Of a DNA stretch of 64,000 nucleotides, positions 1-12,238 are shown piece by piece; positions within the stretch are counted from its first letter, which is position 1; the number at the start of each line of letters is the position of its first letter. The stretch is from assembly GCA_016800925.1 (NCBI GenBank), contig JABCPU010000053.1:186001-250000 (forward strand), read 5' to 3'. The translations under genes and the position numbers were made by a program. The stretch is from Suillus spraguei. Taxonomy: Eukaryota > Basidiomycota > Agaricomycetes > Boletales > Suillaceae. Below the pieces are notes generated by a model, which saw only the letters and a list, made by a program, of their open reading frames with translations, did not search any database and was not told the origin of the DNA.

Positions 1-3000
1 TCCGTCGTCGAATGACGTCCTCTAGGAGTCGAGAGGGTCTTTCCGACCCTGTATATGATCCAGTTGGTCGACGTCTTTTTTTCAGGCAAGCAGCCTCCGT
101 AGATTCTCTTCATGGAAGGTATGTTTCGAATGACACTTGTGTTTCATCGAGTTTGAATTTTCTGCAGGGCATTACTTCAATCGTTACCGCAATCGCTTTC
201 ACTTTCGCAGGAGCTCTCATCAGCGAGGTCTCGAGAGACTTCGATATCGAGCCACGGAAGCAGTGGTTCCGTCTCGCATTCTCCATTGCATCGTCCGAAC
301 CTTTCCATCTCTCTTTCTGGTACCACCACTCCCATTGAACAGCGCTCGGCGGTGAGCATGGAGAAGGAGATTATGCGCTTGCAAGAGGTCCTTAGGGAGC
401 GTGAAGCTGAAATTAGCACTCTTGAGTCTTCGCTGAAGGCACAGGAACAGGCTGCACCAACTCCGGCTGGACCGCATGCTCTCCAATCCACAGAAGCTGA
501 TGATTTGACACGCCTTTCGCCCAAGACTATTCAAAAGTTCGACGCTGTTCGAAAGAGCATGAAACTACATCACGATCTCATCCCTGATGTTGATGGTGAT
601 GCACCTGATAATGATGTCGATGAATCGCTCGACAGGTTAAATGAACTTATGTTGTATGTCCATGGCCTATGTCCTGTTTTGTTTCCTAATTCCTCGTCCA
701 TTGTCCAGGTCTATGGCACAGAAGGAGTCTCAGCACAAAGAACTCGTTGACTCCCTTCATGTTCAACTTGCTCTAGTGCAACGTGCGCACGATGAGTTGA
801 CCACTCTTTCTAGGGATCAGGTAGGCAGAAAATCCTCAACTAATCATGCATGTTAGACACTAATGGCATGCAGGCGCTGAACATGTCTACCGAACTTGAT
901 GGTCTTCGTGCCAAACACCATGAGGATCTGTTGGAGTTGGAGGCCGTCAAGCAGCACGAGGCAGAACTTCTCGCATCCATCAAGATAGCTCAGGAGAGTC
1001 ACGCTGCTGAGCTTGCGGAGCTAAGGTCCGAGCACGAAGATGCTCTTCGTGCGAAAGGAATCGAAATCGAGGAATTGATCTCTCGTTTGAAAGATGAGCA
1101 TCAAACATCTCTTGGTACTTTACGAGAACAGCTGTCAGAGGCATGCGCAGCTCTGGAAAAGGCCCTCGAGGAGCATGAGAGTGCCTTCGGCAAGCTCCAG
1201 GCCGAACACGACGAAGTCCTCCAACGACATTCTCAAGAGGCTAAGAAGATTCTCGAGCGCACCATCGAGGAGCATCAGCGCGCTATGACCAAATCCAAGG
1301 CTGATCATGCAGAAGTCTTGAAGTCCAAAGACGAGCAAGTAGCTACCGACCTCCACCGCACTGAAGAAGAGTACTACAATGCGCTCACGAAACTTCGCAA
1401 GGACCACACAGATGCTTTGCAAAGGCAAACTATTGAATCCGCTGCAATGCTTGAGCGCTTGCGTGAGGATCACGCTAGTGAGCTCCGCATGTTTGAGAAA
1501 GCTCGCGAATGCTCCTTGTCAGAGTCAGAGTCTTCTCGTGATTCGGCGCTCCGCGACCTTCAGGACGAGCATGCTGCTGCCGTTGCAAGAAAGGAGGCTG
1601 CATATGCGGAAGATGTAGAAAAACTCAAGAGTGAACATGCGCGCCTCCTTTCGAACAAAGAGGAGGACTATAGAGCAAGGCGTGAGCATCTGAAATCCGA
1701 GCATGCCACTGCCATGGCTGTCCTCAGGGAGGAGTCGGAAGCTCAAGTGGAGCAGCTCACGAAGGCCCTGGCGCGTCTGGAGGAAGAAACAGCTGCTACA
1801 AATGCGAAGTTGCGCGAGGAGCATGTATCCACTACTCGGGTTCTGACAGAACAGCATGCAGTGTCACTCCTACAGATCACTCGTGGTCACGAGGAAGAGA
1901 CTGCTCGGCTCAAGTTGTCGCATATCTCTGAACTCAACGACGCGGCTGTAAAAGCTCAGGAAGAATACGCATCCCTCCTCACGTCCCATGCAGCGGCAAT
2001 CGCAAATCTCAAATCTGAACACCAGACGTCACTCGCCGAAGTTCAAGCTTCTCTTGTTGCTGCTCAAGAAAAGCACGCTGCTGACCTCCAAGAGTCTCAA
2101 ATAGCAAGTGAGCGTATGCTTGCTGAGGAACGGAAACGCCTTGCTGCCACCGTTACCGACCTTGAGCAGAAACACTCTGATGAGTGTGATGCTCTCCGCA
2201 AGGAGCAAGATCTTCTCTATCAAGAACTAGAATCCCACAAAGTCGCGGTCTTGGACGTTCAGAAACAAAGTGAACAAGGAGTACTTGCAGAGAGGCAGCG
2301 TTTACAGTTGGCAGTAACAGAGCTCGAGGAGAATCACGCTGCTGAACGCACCACGATGCGCGAAGACTACGAAACGCTTGTTCAAGAACTTGAGGCTCAC
2401 AAAGCTGCCGCAAGCGACTTTGTGGCAGTACGTGCACAGTACGAACTGGCCGTATCCGAACATACGACCACTATGGCATCCCTGGAGAAAACTTTGGCTA
2501 GTGAACAATCAGAGAAAGTAGACCTTCAAGCGCAGGTTACTAGACTGATGGCTGAACTGGAGAAGACACGGTCAGAACGGGCGACGTTTATACAAGAAGC
2601 ATCCAAACGCGAGTCATTGGTCGACGAGCTCGACAGACATCGCTCCGTTATCGCTGAGATGCAAGAGAACCTTCAGCGCGTCAAGGACGAGAAAGATAAC
2701 TTGCAAATGGAGAAGAATAAGCAAGAGACTGCTATGCGTGACATGCAAGTGCAGATTGCACGCACGCCGATCGCGCAGGAGACCTCGACACCACGAGGAA
2801 CACCTGATCGCACTATGCCTTTTGCTCGTCTCAACGGTGTGGCCTCCAAGCTTCCTCCCCCCACACCTCCGCCATCTATGCCACCACCACCAGCGCCGAA
2901 AGCTCAGGAATCGCAGTTCAGTTTATCTACTCAATCTTCTACTATGTCTTCGAAAGACTCTAGCGACTCTTCTGCTACGTCAGTTGCCTCCTTAGTTGCA

Positions 3001-3506
3001 CCAAACGGCACTCAAATGGACTCCAAGGCGATTGCCGCCAAGCTCGAGGACCAAGCGAAGTATATCGATGAACAAGAGGTGATGATCAAAACACTCAACA
3101 AACAGCTATCCCACTGTGAGAGTGATTTGGCTACCCACATGGATCTCGTGAGCACGCTAGAGACATCATTGAGCGAGTCTGAGAAGAATCGTATGTATTC
3201 TTCCCTGCTTTCCGTAGTTTTTTAGCTAACCATTTATATTTTTCCGCAGTCCGGAAAGCGCGCATGCAAGCAACGGAGCTTGTGAGGGAACGAGACTCGC
3301 TCAATTCCCAAAATGAGGGCCTTCGCAACGAGTTACAGGAAGCGCGGCGTGAGGTTGTTACTGTTCGGAAATCGATCGTGGAAGAGAAACAGTCCCTGGA
3401 ATCGCGTCTTGACGAGGAACGACGTGCGAAGGAACGTGCCCGTGCGCAACTTGACTCTCGAATGGAGGAACTACAAAAACGGAAATCGAAGTTTGCCTGT
3501 CTATAG
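1..3506 (+). CDS. Long coiled-coil protein, probable kinesin tail (5' end outside window)
   Basis: The gene enters from the left, so its start and any motor domain are missing. Exons read as <1-118, 168-653, 709-820, 874-3190 and 3250-3506, with 49-59 bp GT-AG introns that keep one open frame. The large exon is an almost unbroken alpha-helical coiled coil rich in E, K, A and L with many repeats of the type SEHxxxL and EExxAxL. It is followed by a proline-rich linker (PPPTPPPSMPPPP, about position 2860) and a Ser/Thr stretch, then a last coiled coil ending in KRKSKFACL. This layout, together with the segments LDRLNELMLxMAQKE and EEQRRAKERARAQLDSR-like tail, resembles from memory the tail of a fungal kinesin acting on microtubules. 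Without the motor this stays a family guess; another cytoskeletal or Golgi coiled-coil protein is possible. Confidence 0.6.
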
Positions 3507-4174
3507 CGTGCCTGTCAAGCGCCCATGCATATATTTTCGGCTTGCGAGTTGTTGCGACTCACGTCGGACCTCTATGCGCATCCTTTTTGCACCTTGCTTA
3601 TTATACCAGTTTTCGCGAGCTGCGAGATCAGTTAGCGTTTGTGTCTTGTGTCCTGATACCCCTTGGCTGTGGAGGTAGTTTATCGCGTCTACTATGGGTA
3701 TCCCTGGTATGTTTGTCCGTACTGGCTACTTCCCTTGATATAATACAGTACAGTTCGGATCTTTACTTAAGTCGTGCTTCGGTTATGATCCGTTTGAAGG
3801 GCGCCATTACCGTGGCGTTTATGTCGGTCGTTGTTCGCAAGCCTATGTGGAACGTGCCCTCGGACATTTAGCATGAGAACCTAGTACTCCACGCTGTCCA
3901 GCCTTCTGAGGCGTTCATGGCTGTAAATAATGTGTTTGACAAGTGTTTAAACTTTGAAAGTTGATGATTTTGGTTGTAAAAGTTAACATTTTGGTTTGAA
4001 GAGTGATCCGAATCTTCCCCGCGGCGTATTATTCCCCGCAAAGTTTGAGGTGGAGAAATGTCGTAAGTATCGGACCGGCTTATATATTATGTAGAATACC
4101 TGAGACGGCGACTTTAAAATTCCATTTCTCAACCAAACTTCTCCTCCTCCCACTCCCCCGTTTCTCACATTGCT
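3507..4174. other. Intergenic region between coiled-coil gene and dehydrogenase
   Basis: It holds the 3' untranslated region of the left gene and the promoter of the right one. Pyrimidine-rich sequence (CTCCTCCTCCCACTCCCC, about 4140-4160) lies just before the start codon at 4175, common for fungal promoters without a clear TATA box. I see no further gene. Confidence 0.5.
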
Positions 4175-5705
4175 ATGTTCTTCAGCTTCTTTACCCGTGC
4201 TGTCCCCGCCGTTCAGCGCTCAACAGTCCTCACCCGCACTGTTCAATCCTGTGTGAGATTCCAGAGCACCGCGTCAACAAAACCGAAACGTGTTCCCCGC
4301 GTTCTTCCTTCCTTCTCACTTGAGGGAAAGGTGAGCTTTTCTGCTCGTCTTTTGCCTCGATTGACTATTTTTCAGGTCTGTCTAGTCACTGGTGCTGCCA
4401 GAGGTCTCGGTAATGAATTCTGTCGTGCATTCATACAATCGTTCGTCTCTCCGAACTACTTAATTTTACCGTGATGAAAGACTGATCTATTCTGGATTGT
4501 AGGGGATGCACGGAACTGGCTATTGTTGATCTGAAGGAGAGTGAGGCGCAAGCTGCTGCGGCTGAACTAGTCTCAAACGCATGCGGTTCGTTATCTGCTG
4601 TGCGCTGACAACACTACTGAAGAGCATCAAGTTAACAGCGATATGACACCGGAAGACTTTAACGTGATTGGTGTGGGATGCGACGTGTCATCAGAATTAT
4701 CTGTTCAGCGCGCATTTGAGCAAGTCATGGACACGTATGGGCGATTGGATTCGGTGGTTGCATCTGCAGGTAAATGCCTCCGTTTTCTGCAGCACGTATC
4801 AGGAACGTGAATGATATGATGTAATGCGCAGGCATTGTGGAAAACTATTCTGCATTTGAGTAAGTTACGTCTGATGTGCATTGGAGCGTTCTTTGGAACT
4901 GACAACCGCGTCATAGTTACCCATTCGACCGGATAAAGCGCTTGTATGACATTAACGTTCATGGAGCCTTCTTTACTGCGCGAGAAGCTGCTCGGAACAT
5001 GATTCCACAGGGAGGAGGCTCCATTATTCTTGTTGCTAGCATGAGTGCATCGGTATGTTAATCTGTGGAGATGTTCCTGTTTGCTAAACGCCTCTGACGA
5101 TGCGTCTGTCCAGATTATCAACATCCCGCAGGTGAGTCATTGATGCCGGAATAAATTCATTAGGAGCTGACCGTGTCACCTCGGGAATAGCCGCAAACAC
5201 CTTACAATGCTTCGAAAGCGGGTACGTCCTCTCCCTGGAAATCGCAAGGGTCACTGACACGATATTATTCTGATAGCGGTCCGTCACATGGCGTCAAGTT
5301 TGGGAGTTGAGTGGGCAAAGAAGGGTGTGCGAGTTAATACACTGAGGTTCGTCTTATGTTTCCTGTGGCTAGCTGCGGGGCTGATACGCATCATACAGTC
5401 CTGGTTACATGTTGACAAAGCTTACTAAAACGATCCTCGCCCATGATCAAGATCTGAAGGTTAGTGCACCTTGATAAACGTGCTCGATTGAAAGCTAATG
5501 GTAGTGCAGAAAACTTGGGAGAGTCTGACGCCTATGGGCAAGGTGAGATGAGTCTAGTTGATTTAGATGCCGTATTGACTGGAAGAACAACTAGATGGGT
5601 GAACCAGAGGACTTGGCTGGTGCTATTGTCTTCCTGGCAAGTGACGCATCTAAATTTATGACGGGAGCCGAAGTTCGTGTGGATGGAGGCTACTGCGTCA
5701 TTTAA
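4175..5705 (+). CDS. Short-chain dehydrogenase/reductase, likely mitochondrial
   Basis: Twelve exons join in one frame: 4175-4330, 4376-4440, 4503-4589, 4639-4769, 4832-4859, 4917-5052, 5114-5131, 5191-5221, 5277-5346, 5399-5459, 5510-5542 and 5595-5705. The product (about 310 residues) has the classical SDR marks: nucleotide-binding motif TGAARGLG after residue 50, NVHG, a catalytic Ser in VASMSAS, the YNASK active-site Tyr/Lys pair, and the C-terminal [10 protein letters not shown]. SDRs use NAD(P)H to interconvert alcohols and ketones; the closest types I recall are fungal polyol or ketose reductases (sorbose reductase or arabinitol dehydrogenase-like), but the substrate cannot be read. 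The first 35 residues ([19 protein letters not shown] and following) are basic, hydroxylated and acid-free, as in a mitochondrial presequence. The donor of intron 3 (GTTATC) is weak. Exon 7 is only 18 bp. Confidence 0.9.
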
Positions 5706-6158
5706 GCCACTGATTCTTATTCTTGGGTTGTTATATTCGTCATGCCAAACATTGGGAGTAGGATCACATAGAGTTTTTCACTAGAGTAATTTCAGCTATT
5801 TATAATACAGGGTATCCCGCTTCCGAACAGATGTTCGATATCCGTGTGTAGTGTCCACCCTACGGTTCACGTCAGAATCTCGCAAGAAGATTAGTACTAA
5901 CACGTAGACTTGTCCAGGACTGATACCTAACCTGCAGCGACACCCCAGGCCTTGAGTAAACATTATTTTCTGGATTGTTCTAGACCAAAAGCCTTTGAAC
6001 CGACGAGAAAGTGGAAGAACGACTGTGGGGATAACCGATAACCTAAAGAGGATTGACCGGTTACGCTAATAACTTGCATGACATCATAGGCATTAGGTAT
6101 TTAGACTTTGCAAATTCCTGGCTTTTTTCGCCCTTGTACCCCAATTCCATTCAAAATC
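5706..6158. other. Intergenic region upstream of wc-2
   Basis: No ORF of note. It contains the SDR 3' region and the wc-2 promoter; a TTATAATACAGG stretch near 5800 and scattered AT-rich words are the only visible features. I could not identify a defined light-response element. Confidence 0.4.
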
Positions 6159-7508
6159 ATGCCCTTAAGTTCGCAACACGCGAATAGGTCTGCCTCATCG
6201 TCTAGATCCCAAGACACGACTTCCTTGTTATCGTCCAATGTCTCTGGCAGCATACCCAGCTCCACTTCCAATTCTATACCATCTCAGGCTACCTTTGAAT
6301 TCACCAAGCGGAAACGCTGGGCAGATCTTCTGATACACGAACTATCAGAGGCGGTTATTTTTGTGCTCTCCAACGAGTGCAAGGTCTTATTTTGCTCAAG
6401 GGCCATCTCAGAGTTACTGGGTTGGCGAGATGCAGAACTTATTGACAAGGATCTCGTCGACTTGATCAACGGTAAACATGTTTGCCGTGTTTCAGTCATG
6501 TTACCAACGTGGGCTTATTTGTCATCCAGCCGAAGATAAGCAAGCTTTCCGTGTGTCGTTTGAACAATCACTGCGATCGCGCATGGAAATGTTATCCTAT
6601 GTTCGGTTCAAGTATCAATGCGAATATGCCAGGGAGGTTCTCTTTGAAGTCAAGGGTTACCCTCACTACATCGATGACGAACAATACGCACGCTGCTTTT
6701 TCGCCGTGGCAAAACCGTATCCGAGTCGGAACACAGCAATGTAAGTGCATAAGCATGAATATATAAGTCAAATTTAGCGTGGTTTCTCACTCGGTTCTTT
6801 CTGATGGAACTTACCTATACCGACTAGGTTGAACACGTTCCTCGAGCTCAAGATTGAAAATGAACGGTTGCAACAACGCCTCGCAGACCTCAGAGTCCGG
6901 ATGCCATCAACTTCTATTGCCCATACTGGTCAATCGATGGCTTCTGTGTATAAACCTTCCAGTTCTCGTGGGCATGTCCCAACTGTGACCCACCGCCCTG
7001 TTAGCGATTTACCCCCCACGTGTTACACCTCCCATCAGACCAGCACGTCATACGATGATTTGGTGACACAAACAAATCATCATCAATCACGGGACTTTAC
7101 TGATGCTCCCAGCATGCTCGCATACGGTAGCTACGTTTCTGCAGGTCAACAAACTCCACAACCAACAGAAGACAATTATGGTGATGATGCTACCAAAAGG
7201 AAGAAGGTGCGTATCGCTATTGAGCGGGTTTAACAATTTGGATGAGGATTGACCTTATCGGCAACCCAGATCCGCAAGATGCACGTCGCCGAGCAGTACG
7301 TTTGCGTCACGTGTGGACGTACTGATTCCCCAGAATGGCGCAAGGTTTGTCCCTTGCATCTTTCATCTTCCGTAGTTAACTTGGTCCGATATCTTCTAAG
7401 GGCCCTCAAGGGCCAAAAACCCTTTGCAATGCCTGCGGCTTGCGATGGGCAAAACAAGTACGCACTAAACAGGATGAAGAACAGCCTAGCGCCGGGCCTA
7501 GCACCTGA
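6159..7508 (+). CDS. wc-2: White Collar 2: PAS plus GATA zinc-finger blue-light transcription factor
   Basis: Exons 6159-6471, 6530-6740, 6828-7206, 7270-7344 and 7401-7508 give 361 residues. A Ser-rich N terminus is followed by a PAS domain (about residues 50-170; [54 protein letters not shown]). After a coiled stretch ([14 protein letters not shown]) and a polar linker comes a basic KRKK and a GATA-type finger: CVTC, then DSPEWRKGP, then [10 protein letters not shown], i.e. CX2C-X18-CX2C, split by an intron after WRK. This is the WC-2 architecture: WC-2 binds the flavoprotein WC-1 and the complex drives light-induced transcription in the nucleus, including mushroom photomorphogenesis. The start was placed at the first ATG in frame. 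The first intron must be spliced using the CAG at 6527-6529; a closer CAG leaves only 24 bp. Confidence 0.95.
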
Positions 7509-9426
7509 ATTCTGTTCCACATCATTCGGCACATCGCATCCGTCAGCATACTGCCTGTCACGGATACATTTTCTAATGTCGGGGGCTAGGCTGTTTGGTG
7601 GCACGCGGCCATCTTATCGATGAGTTAATAGCTGCCGAGTTGTTTGGACCACTTTTGGTATACCAGTTTTCTTGCATGGAACACTTATCTACACGGACAC
7701 GTAATATGTATCATAGACACTTGCATCATGGACAAAGACTAAGCTGTGCTCCGCGAGGGGCCGCGATCCCGTTAGCCGATAATATTGGAAGTCCGTGAAC
7801 TGACTTATTAGTCATAACAACAAAGTGTCACGGTTTGTTGTCAGATGTGACATGCAGGCCCATCTGTAACGTTCAGTGCCTACCTCACTCGTTTTGACTG
7901 CTGACGCTTGACCTTGTATCCGTCACTTGCCTTTGGGATGTCACCAGCGGCACGCACTAAATATTTAGGTCAGTTCTTTGCTTTCAAACGACTTACGTAT
8001 CCCCTTCTCAGGTAAAATTCAGCAAAGACAAATGCCGTATCCACCTCAGCCAGGCAGGGTTCAACAACCAACTTGAAAACCTCCAAATGAAATGGCTCAT
8101 GGCATCACACGTTTGCGTGAACCCAACATTACTCGCGCACAATGACCGACTGTTCTGTGACAAAATTGAATAACAAGGTGTCGGGGTTGCGTCAACTGTT
8201 GCGGACTATTCCTATTGATGACGTGACCTGGACACGTTCCTCTCGCATTGGACTTGGTGGTGAGATATTTTGTGTTGATAGGTGCTGACAATCGATTTTT
8301 TTGAGTACAAGTACAAGCATTTGGGTCACGCGTCACCTTTAGTGTGAGGCGAGTATCAGACTGAACGAGAACCCTGCTCACACGATAATGCTGCCTCTTC
8401 GACTTGGAGAATTTCGTCTCGTCTTTCAGGTGCCTGTGCATTTCAAGTTCTTTCAGCGCGAAAGAAATCCAACAAAGACTCGAAGGTGGCCTGATCCATG
8501 ACAAGCCGAAGGTGGGAGAAGTAGTCTGCCTTTTCAGCCTTCTTGTGAGCCTGATCCTTCAGCTTTTTCGAGATGGTGTCGCTGTGCGTCTTGGGTTCAG
8601 GTACGATGTTAATGCTCGATGCTGCTGGCAGCGTCTGGATCGCGCGTCGAGTGCCGTTGAACGAGAACTCTGGGCACACGATAATGCTGCTTCTTTGACT
8701 TTAAGTGAGAAACCTTCGTCTCGTCTTTCGGGCACCTGTGGATTTCAGTTGGTCATTCAACGCGAAATCCAGCAAAGACTCAAAGGTGGCCCGATCTATG
8801 ACAAGCTAAAGGTAAGAGAAGTAGTCTGCCTTCTTGCGAGCCTGATCTTTCAGCTCTTTCGAGATAGTGTTGCTCTGCGTTAGACCGACGCCTTTCAGAC
8901 GGTCAGCGCTTTCCTCATGAACGTTAACACTAGAGGCGGCGAAGCAATATATGCACTGAGAAAGCCTTGAAACGAGTGTCGAGACGGCCTGGAGCATGTA
9001 AGGTCATTGTCGCACGGAGCTCGGTTTCAGTATTGGTATTATTCCAGGACTTGCTAATTATTTGCCGCTTGTGGCGCGACGCGTCTGTGGTTGAGCCTTC
9101 TGCTGACGAATTCTACTGCAAGTGATGCCTAGAATATATGATACTCCAGGGAACTCGCTGACATAGCTCGGATTTCTCTATTTCGGTTTAATACCCTGAT
9201 TTAATGAAACTTGAAAAAAAGATCACAAACTTTGGCACTGTGATGCGGCGGAGTGTCCTATCTGATAATCGCGAGAGTGGCTGTAACTGGCCGTGAGAAT
9301 GCATGCGGCATGCCCCACCTTCACTTGTAGCTTCAAAGTTCAAAGTTCAACTTGCATCTGCAGAGTAGACTGCCAGTCCTCTGCGCCAAAACCGCTATCA
9401 ATTCCATTTAAACTAGCCGCAAAACC
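7509..9426. other. Gene-poor stretch between wc-2 and ARPC1
   Basis: No intact gene seen. It contains a degenerate direct duplication (listed separately) and, near 9338, the short repeat CTTCAAAGTTCAAAGTTCAA just before the ARPC1 gene. Small ORFs on both strands have no recognisable motifs. Confidence 0.5.
8406..8885. repeat. Diverged direct duplication, units 8406-8590 and 8707-8885
   Basis: Both units contain GTCTCGTCTTTC, then AATCCA[AG]CAAAGACTC, GTAGTCTGCCTT and CTTTCGAGAT at matching spacing, about 300 bp apart. Read on the minus strand both give the lysine-rich peptide ISK(K/E)LKDQA(H/R)KKA, followed by ADYFS, so the duplicate may derive from a coding exon that has since decayed. No function can be assigned. 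Confidence 0.6.
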
Positions 9427-10865
9427 ATGTCTGCGCCAGAAGTATATTCAATCGCCAAAACTCCAGTGACGTGCCACGCATTCAACGCAGACCGCAGCCG
9501 TACGTCCTACCTCGATATATCTATATCCATTGAATGCCAACCTTGAACACAGAGGTTGCTATAAGTTTAAACGACAATAACGTTCAGATTTATTCAAAGC
9601 AGGGGAAGGAATGGATTTTATCCGAGACGCTCTCCGAGGTGTGTACATATGATTAGTCGATCAACACGCACCAACTACCAATCATTCAGCACGATAAACT
9701 GATCACCTCTATCGATTGGGCCCCGAACTCCAACCGCATCGTCACCGCCTCACAAGATCGCAACGCATATGTCTGGTCCCTCTCCCCCGATCCGCTCACT
9801 GGAAAGTTGGTGTGGAAGCCTACTTTAGTACTTCTCCGTATCAACAGAGCCGCTACCTTTGTCCGTTGGAGCCCCAACGAAGACAAATTTGCGGTTGCCA
9901 GTGGTGCAAGGTACGCATTCTATTGTTTTCGAGATATTGTCATTTCATCAAATATATACAGGGCGATCGCTATCTGTTCATTTGATCCCGAGAACAATTG
10001 GTGGGTGGCAAGGCAGCTCAAGAAACCAATCAGATCGACCGTCTTATCTGTTGATTGGCACCCGAACAACGTTTTGCTTGCTGCAGGGAGCGCTGATATG
10101 AAGGCACGCGTGTTCTCTGCTTATATTAAGGACGTCGACAAGAGGTGATGGCAGACTGCGGATTCTTGTCGTATTGTTTACCTTGTAATTTGCAGGCCCT
10201 CGCCTACCATTTGGGGCGAGAAGCTTCCTTTCAATACGATCTGTGGAGAATACAGCAGTCCCGCAGGCGGATGGGTTCACGCAGTCGGATTTTCTCCTTC
10301 TGGAGACGTCCTGGCTTTTGCCAGTAAGTCACAGCATATTCGCGTTGCTGGAAGGAGACTCACAATTTTCTCAGGTCATGATAGCTCTATCAGCATCGTT
10401 TACCCTGGTGGTTCCACGGTTTACAATATTCGCATTAGTTCTCTGCCATACGTGACTTTAACCTGGACTTCTGAAGATGCCCTGGTTGCGGCTGGGCATG
10501 ATTGTCAGCCTGTCGTTTTCTCTGGCTCGGAGCAGGGCTGGGCCCTTATCGGCACTTTAGATGATACCACTGCTTCCAAGGCTCCTGGTGCGAGGACCAG
10601 GACTGTTGGGAAATTGAACAGTGCTGCATTCAACACGTTCAGGAACGCGGATACGCGTGGACATACTGGAGGAGGAGATGCTGCTTCTGACACAGAACTG
10701 CTCACTGTGCATCAGAACACGATTACCAGCGTCAGGCCGTACGCGTATGGTGGTGAGGGGATCGTTAGTAGAGTGAGCACTACTGGAGTGGATGGAAAGC
10801 TTGTTATTTGGGATGTTAATGCTGTGTCTGCCCTTACCGGAAAGATGGGTGGCTTGAGGGTTTGA
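9427..10865 (+). CDS. ARC40: Arp2/3 complex subunit 1 (ARPC1/Arc40), WD40 protein
   Basis: Exons 9427-9499, 9553-9638, 9690-9910, 9962-10144, 10196-10323 and 10375-10865 join without stops (about 393 residues). The protein starts [20 protein letters not shown] and carries WD40 blades: [19 protein letters not shown] with [48 protein letters not shown] with [10 protein letters not shown], the insert [20 protein letters not shown], and a last blade ending [10 protein letters not shown]. This order is that of the p40/ARPC1 beta-propeller, which scaffolds the seven-subunit Arp2/3 complex and links it to WASP-type activators to nucleate branched actin, in fungi mainly at endocytic patches. Length and domain order are normal for the family; no lesion seen. 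Confidence 0.96.
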
Positions 10866-12238
10866 AGCCATGATAAATTGTTGTACAGTGAATAATAACG
10901 TAGTATGTAAGCGTGCATGAATTAAAGTTTTACTCTTTGTATGAGTATCATCTTCGTAGAGCCGTCGCGTATGGGTGTCTACCCTCAATCTCTTGAACTG
11001 GCTGCTCGTTGATGACGCCCCATACTGATGCTTTGAACTGTACTATCTAGATCAGCCTGAAATTGCACAAGTGAAGTGATATCAACACACCAATGTCAAC
11101 ACCAGACCCATTTTTCTCTCCAACACTCTTAAACGTGCAATAAGATTCTCATCTGGTCCTTCGGATAGCTGTTTCGTGGTAATGGTCAGCTGCGACAGAG
11201 ATCAGGATTATGCCGATTTCACTCGAAGATGGTACCCACATCTTTGACGTGTTGGGATAGTTTGGCGTACTCCCACAAAACATTCGCCTCTAGGACGGTT
11301 AAACTAGGGTGCGATTCGTACGGGTTCGCATCGAATATGCCAACAGACCCAGACATGATTGTGAAACCCACAAAGAACGCCGTACGACCGGATGCGAGAC
11401 CCGCTCCAGGCAAAAGTTCAAGCTCTTGGTTGTCTTATGCGACAAGCGGCCAATGCCTTTTTTGGACGTACTAAAACCGAAGTCCGAATTGATACCATGT
11501 ACTCCTGTTCTCCTTGCCACCGGCGGGTGATACAAGATCCCGTATTGAGCCCGAGCCAGTTTGATATGTTTCTTCCGAGACACAAGCCCACTTGAATATG
11601 TTTTATTCCTTTTTGGAAGACTAAAACATCCACCGGCGGTGAGACTCATGCCTATTGATGCCGAGTAGGCCTTTAAGAGACAGCCCCTGGATGACACTAT
11701 CGTCATGCGGTCATCAAGTTGCTTATAAGACGAAGGTGTCAACTGGACAAGTACTGTAAGTTAAAATTATATTCTCAAAGTCTAACAGAGGAGGTAGAGG
11801 GGTAATTAAACGAATTGTGCACGGTCACCGTCAGCGGTTGGGTACTAAAACAACAAGAGCCTCGAGGAACACTCTCAGAAGCGAGTAGTCGGACGCGACG
11901 CTAATTCGTTTTATCCGCCCTTTGGGGTGGTTTGCTAATGAGTAGTAGCTCGGTGTAAAACATCTGCTCTTGTTCGACGTGCGGGCTAACGCTTTAAGCG
12001 CACGCGATCTTTTTGGTACGCGATCATACAAGAAAAACATTTTCATCCGATACTTCCGAATTTTTAATTGTTTCTCACGATCGAAAACTGGCTCAAAGTT
12101 GCCTTATCCAGATATCGCTCCTTGGATGCAACAATATCAGCATGCTCCCCTAGTAAACAATAGTCATGGGATAGCCCGATCCCTTAAAACAGGTCATGGT
12201 GTCTTGGTCTACTTCGTCCTCTTCTGACATCGTCTCAC
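10866..12238. other. Intergenic region with a possible minus-strand exon remnant
   Basis: A minus-strand stretch 11219-11413 reads LPGAGLASGRTAFFVGFTIM and onward for 64 residues in protein-like fashion, but it is closed upstream by a stop and no canonical acceptor joins it to a neighbour exon. It may be the end of a decayed gene. Elsewhere nothing is recognisable; the clp1 promoter lies in the last few hundred bases. Confidence 0.35.

Noticed and set aside
1135..1473. Minus-strand ORFs within the first gene
   Set aside because: Antisense of a regular coiled coil, whose codon bias leaves the opposite strand open.
3488..3506. C-terminal lipidation (CAAX) of the coiled-coil protein
   Set aside because: The end is FACL, with Cys at position -2, not -4.
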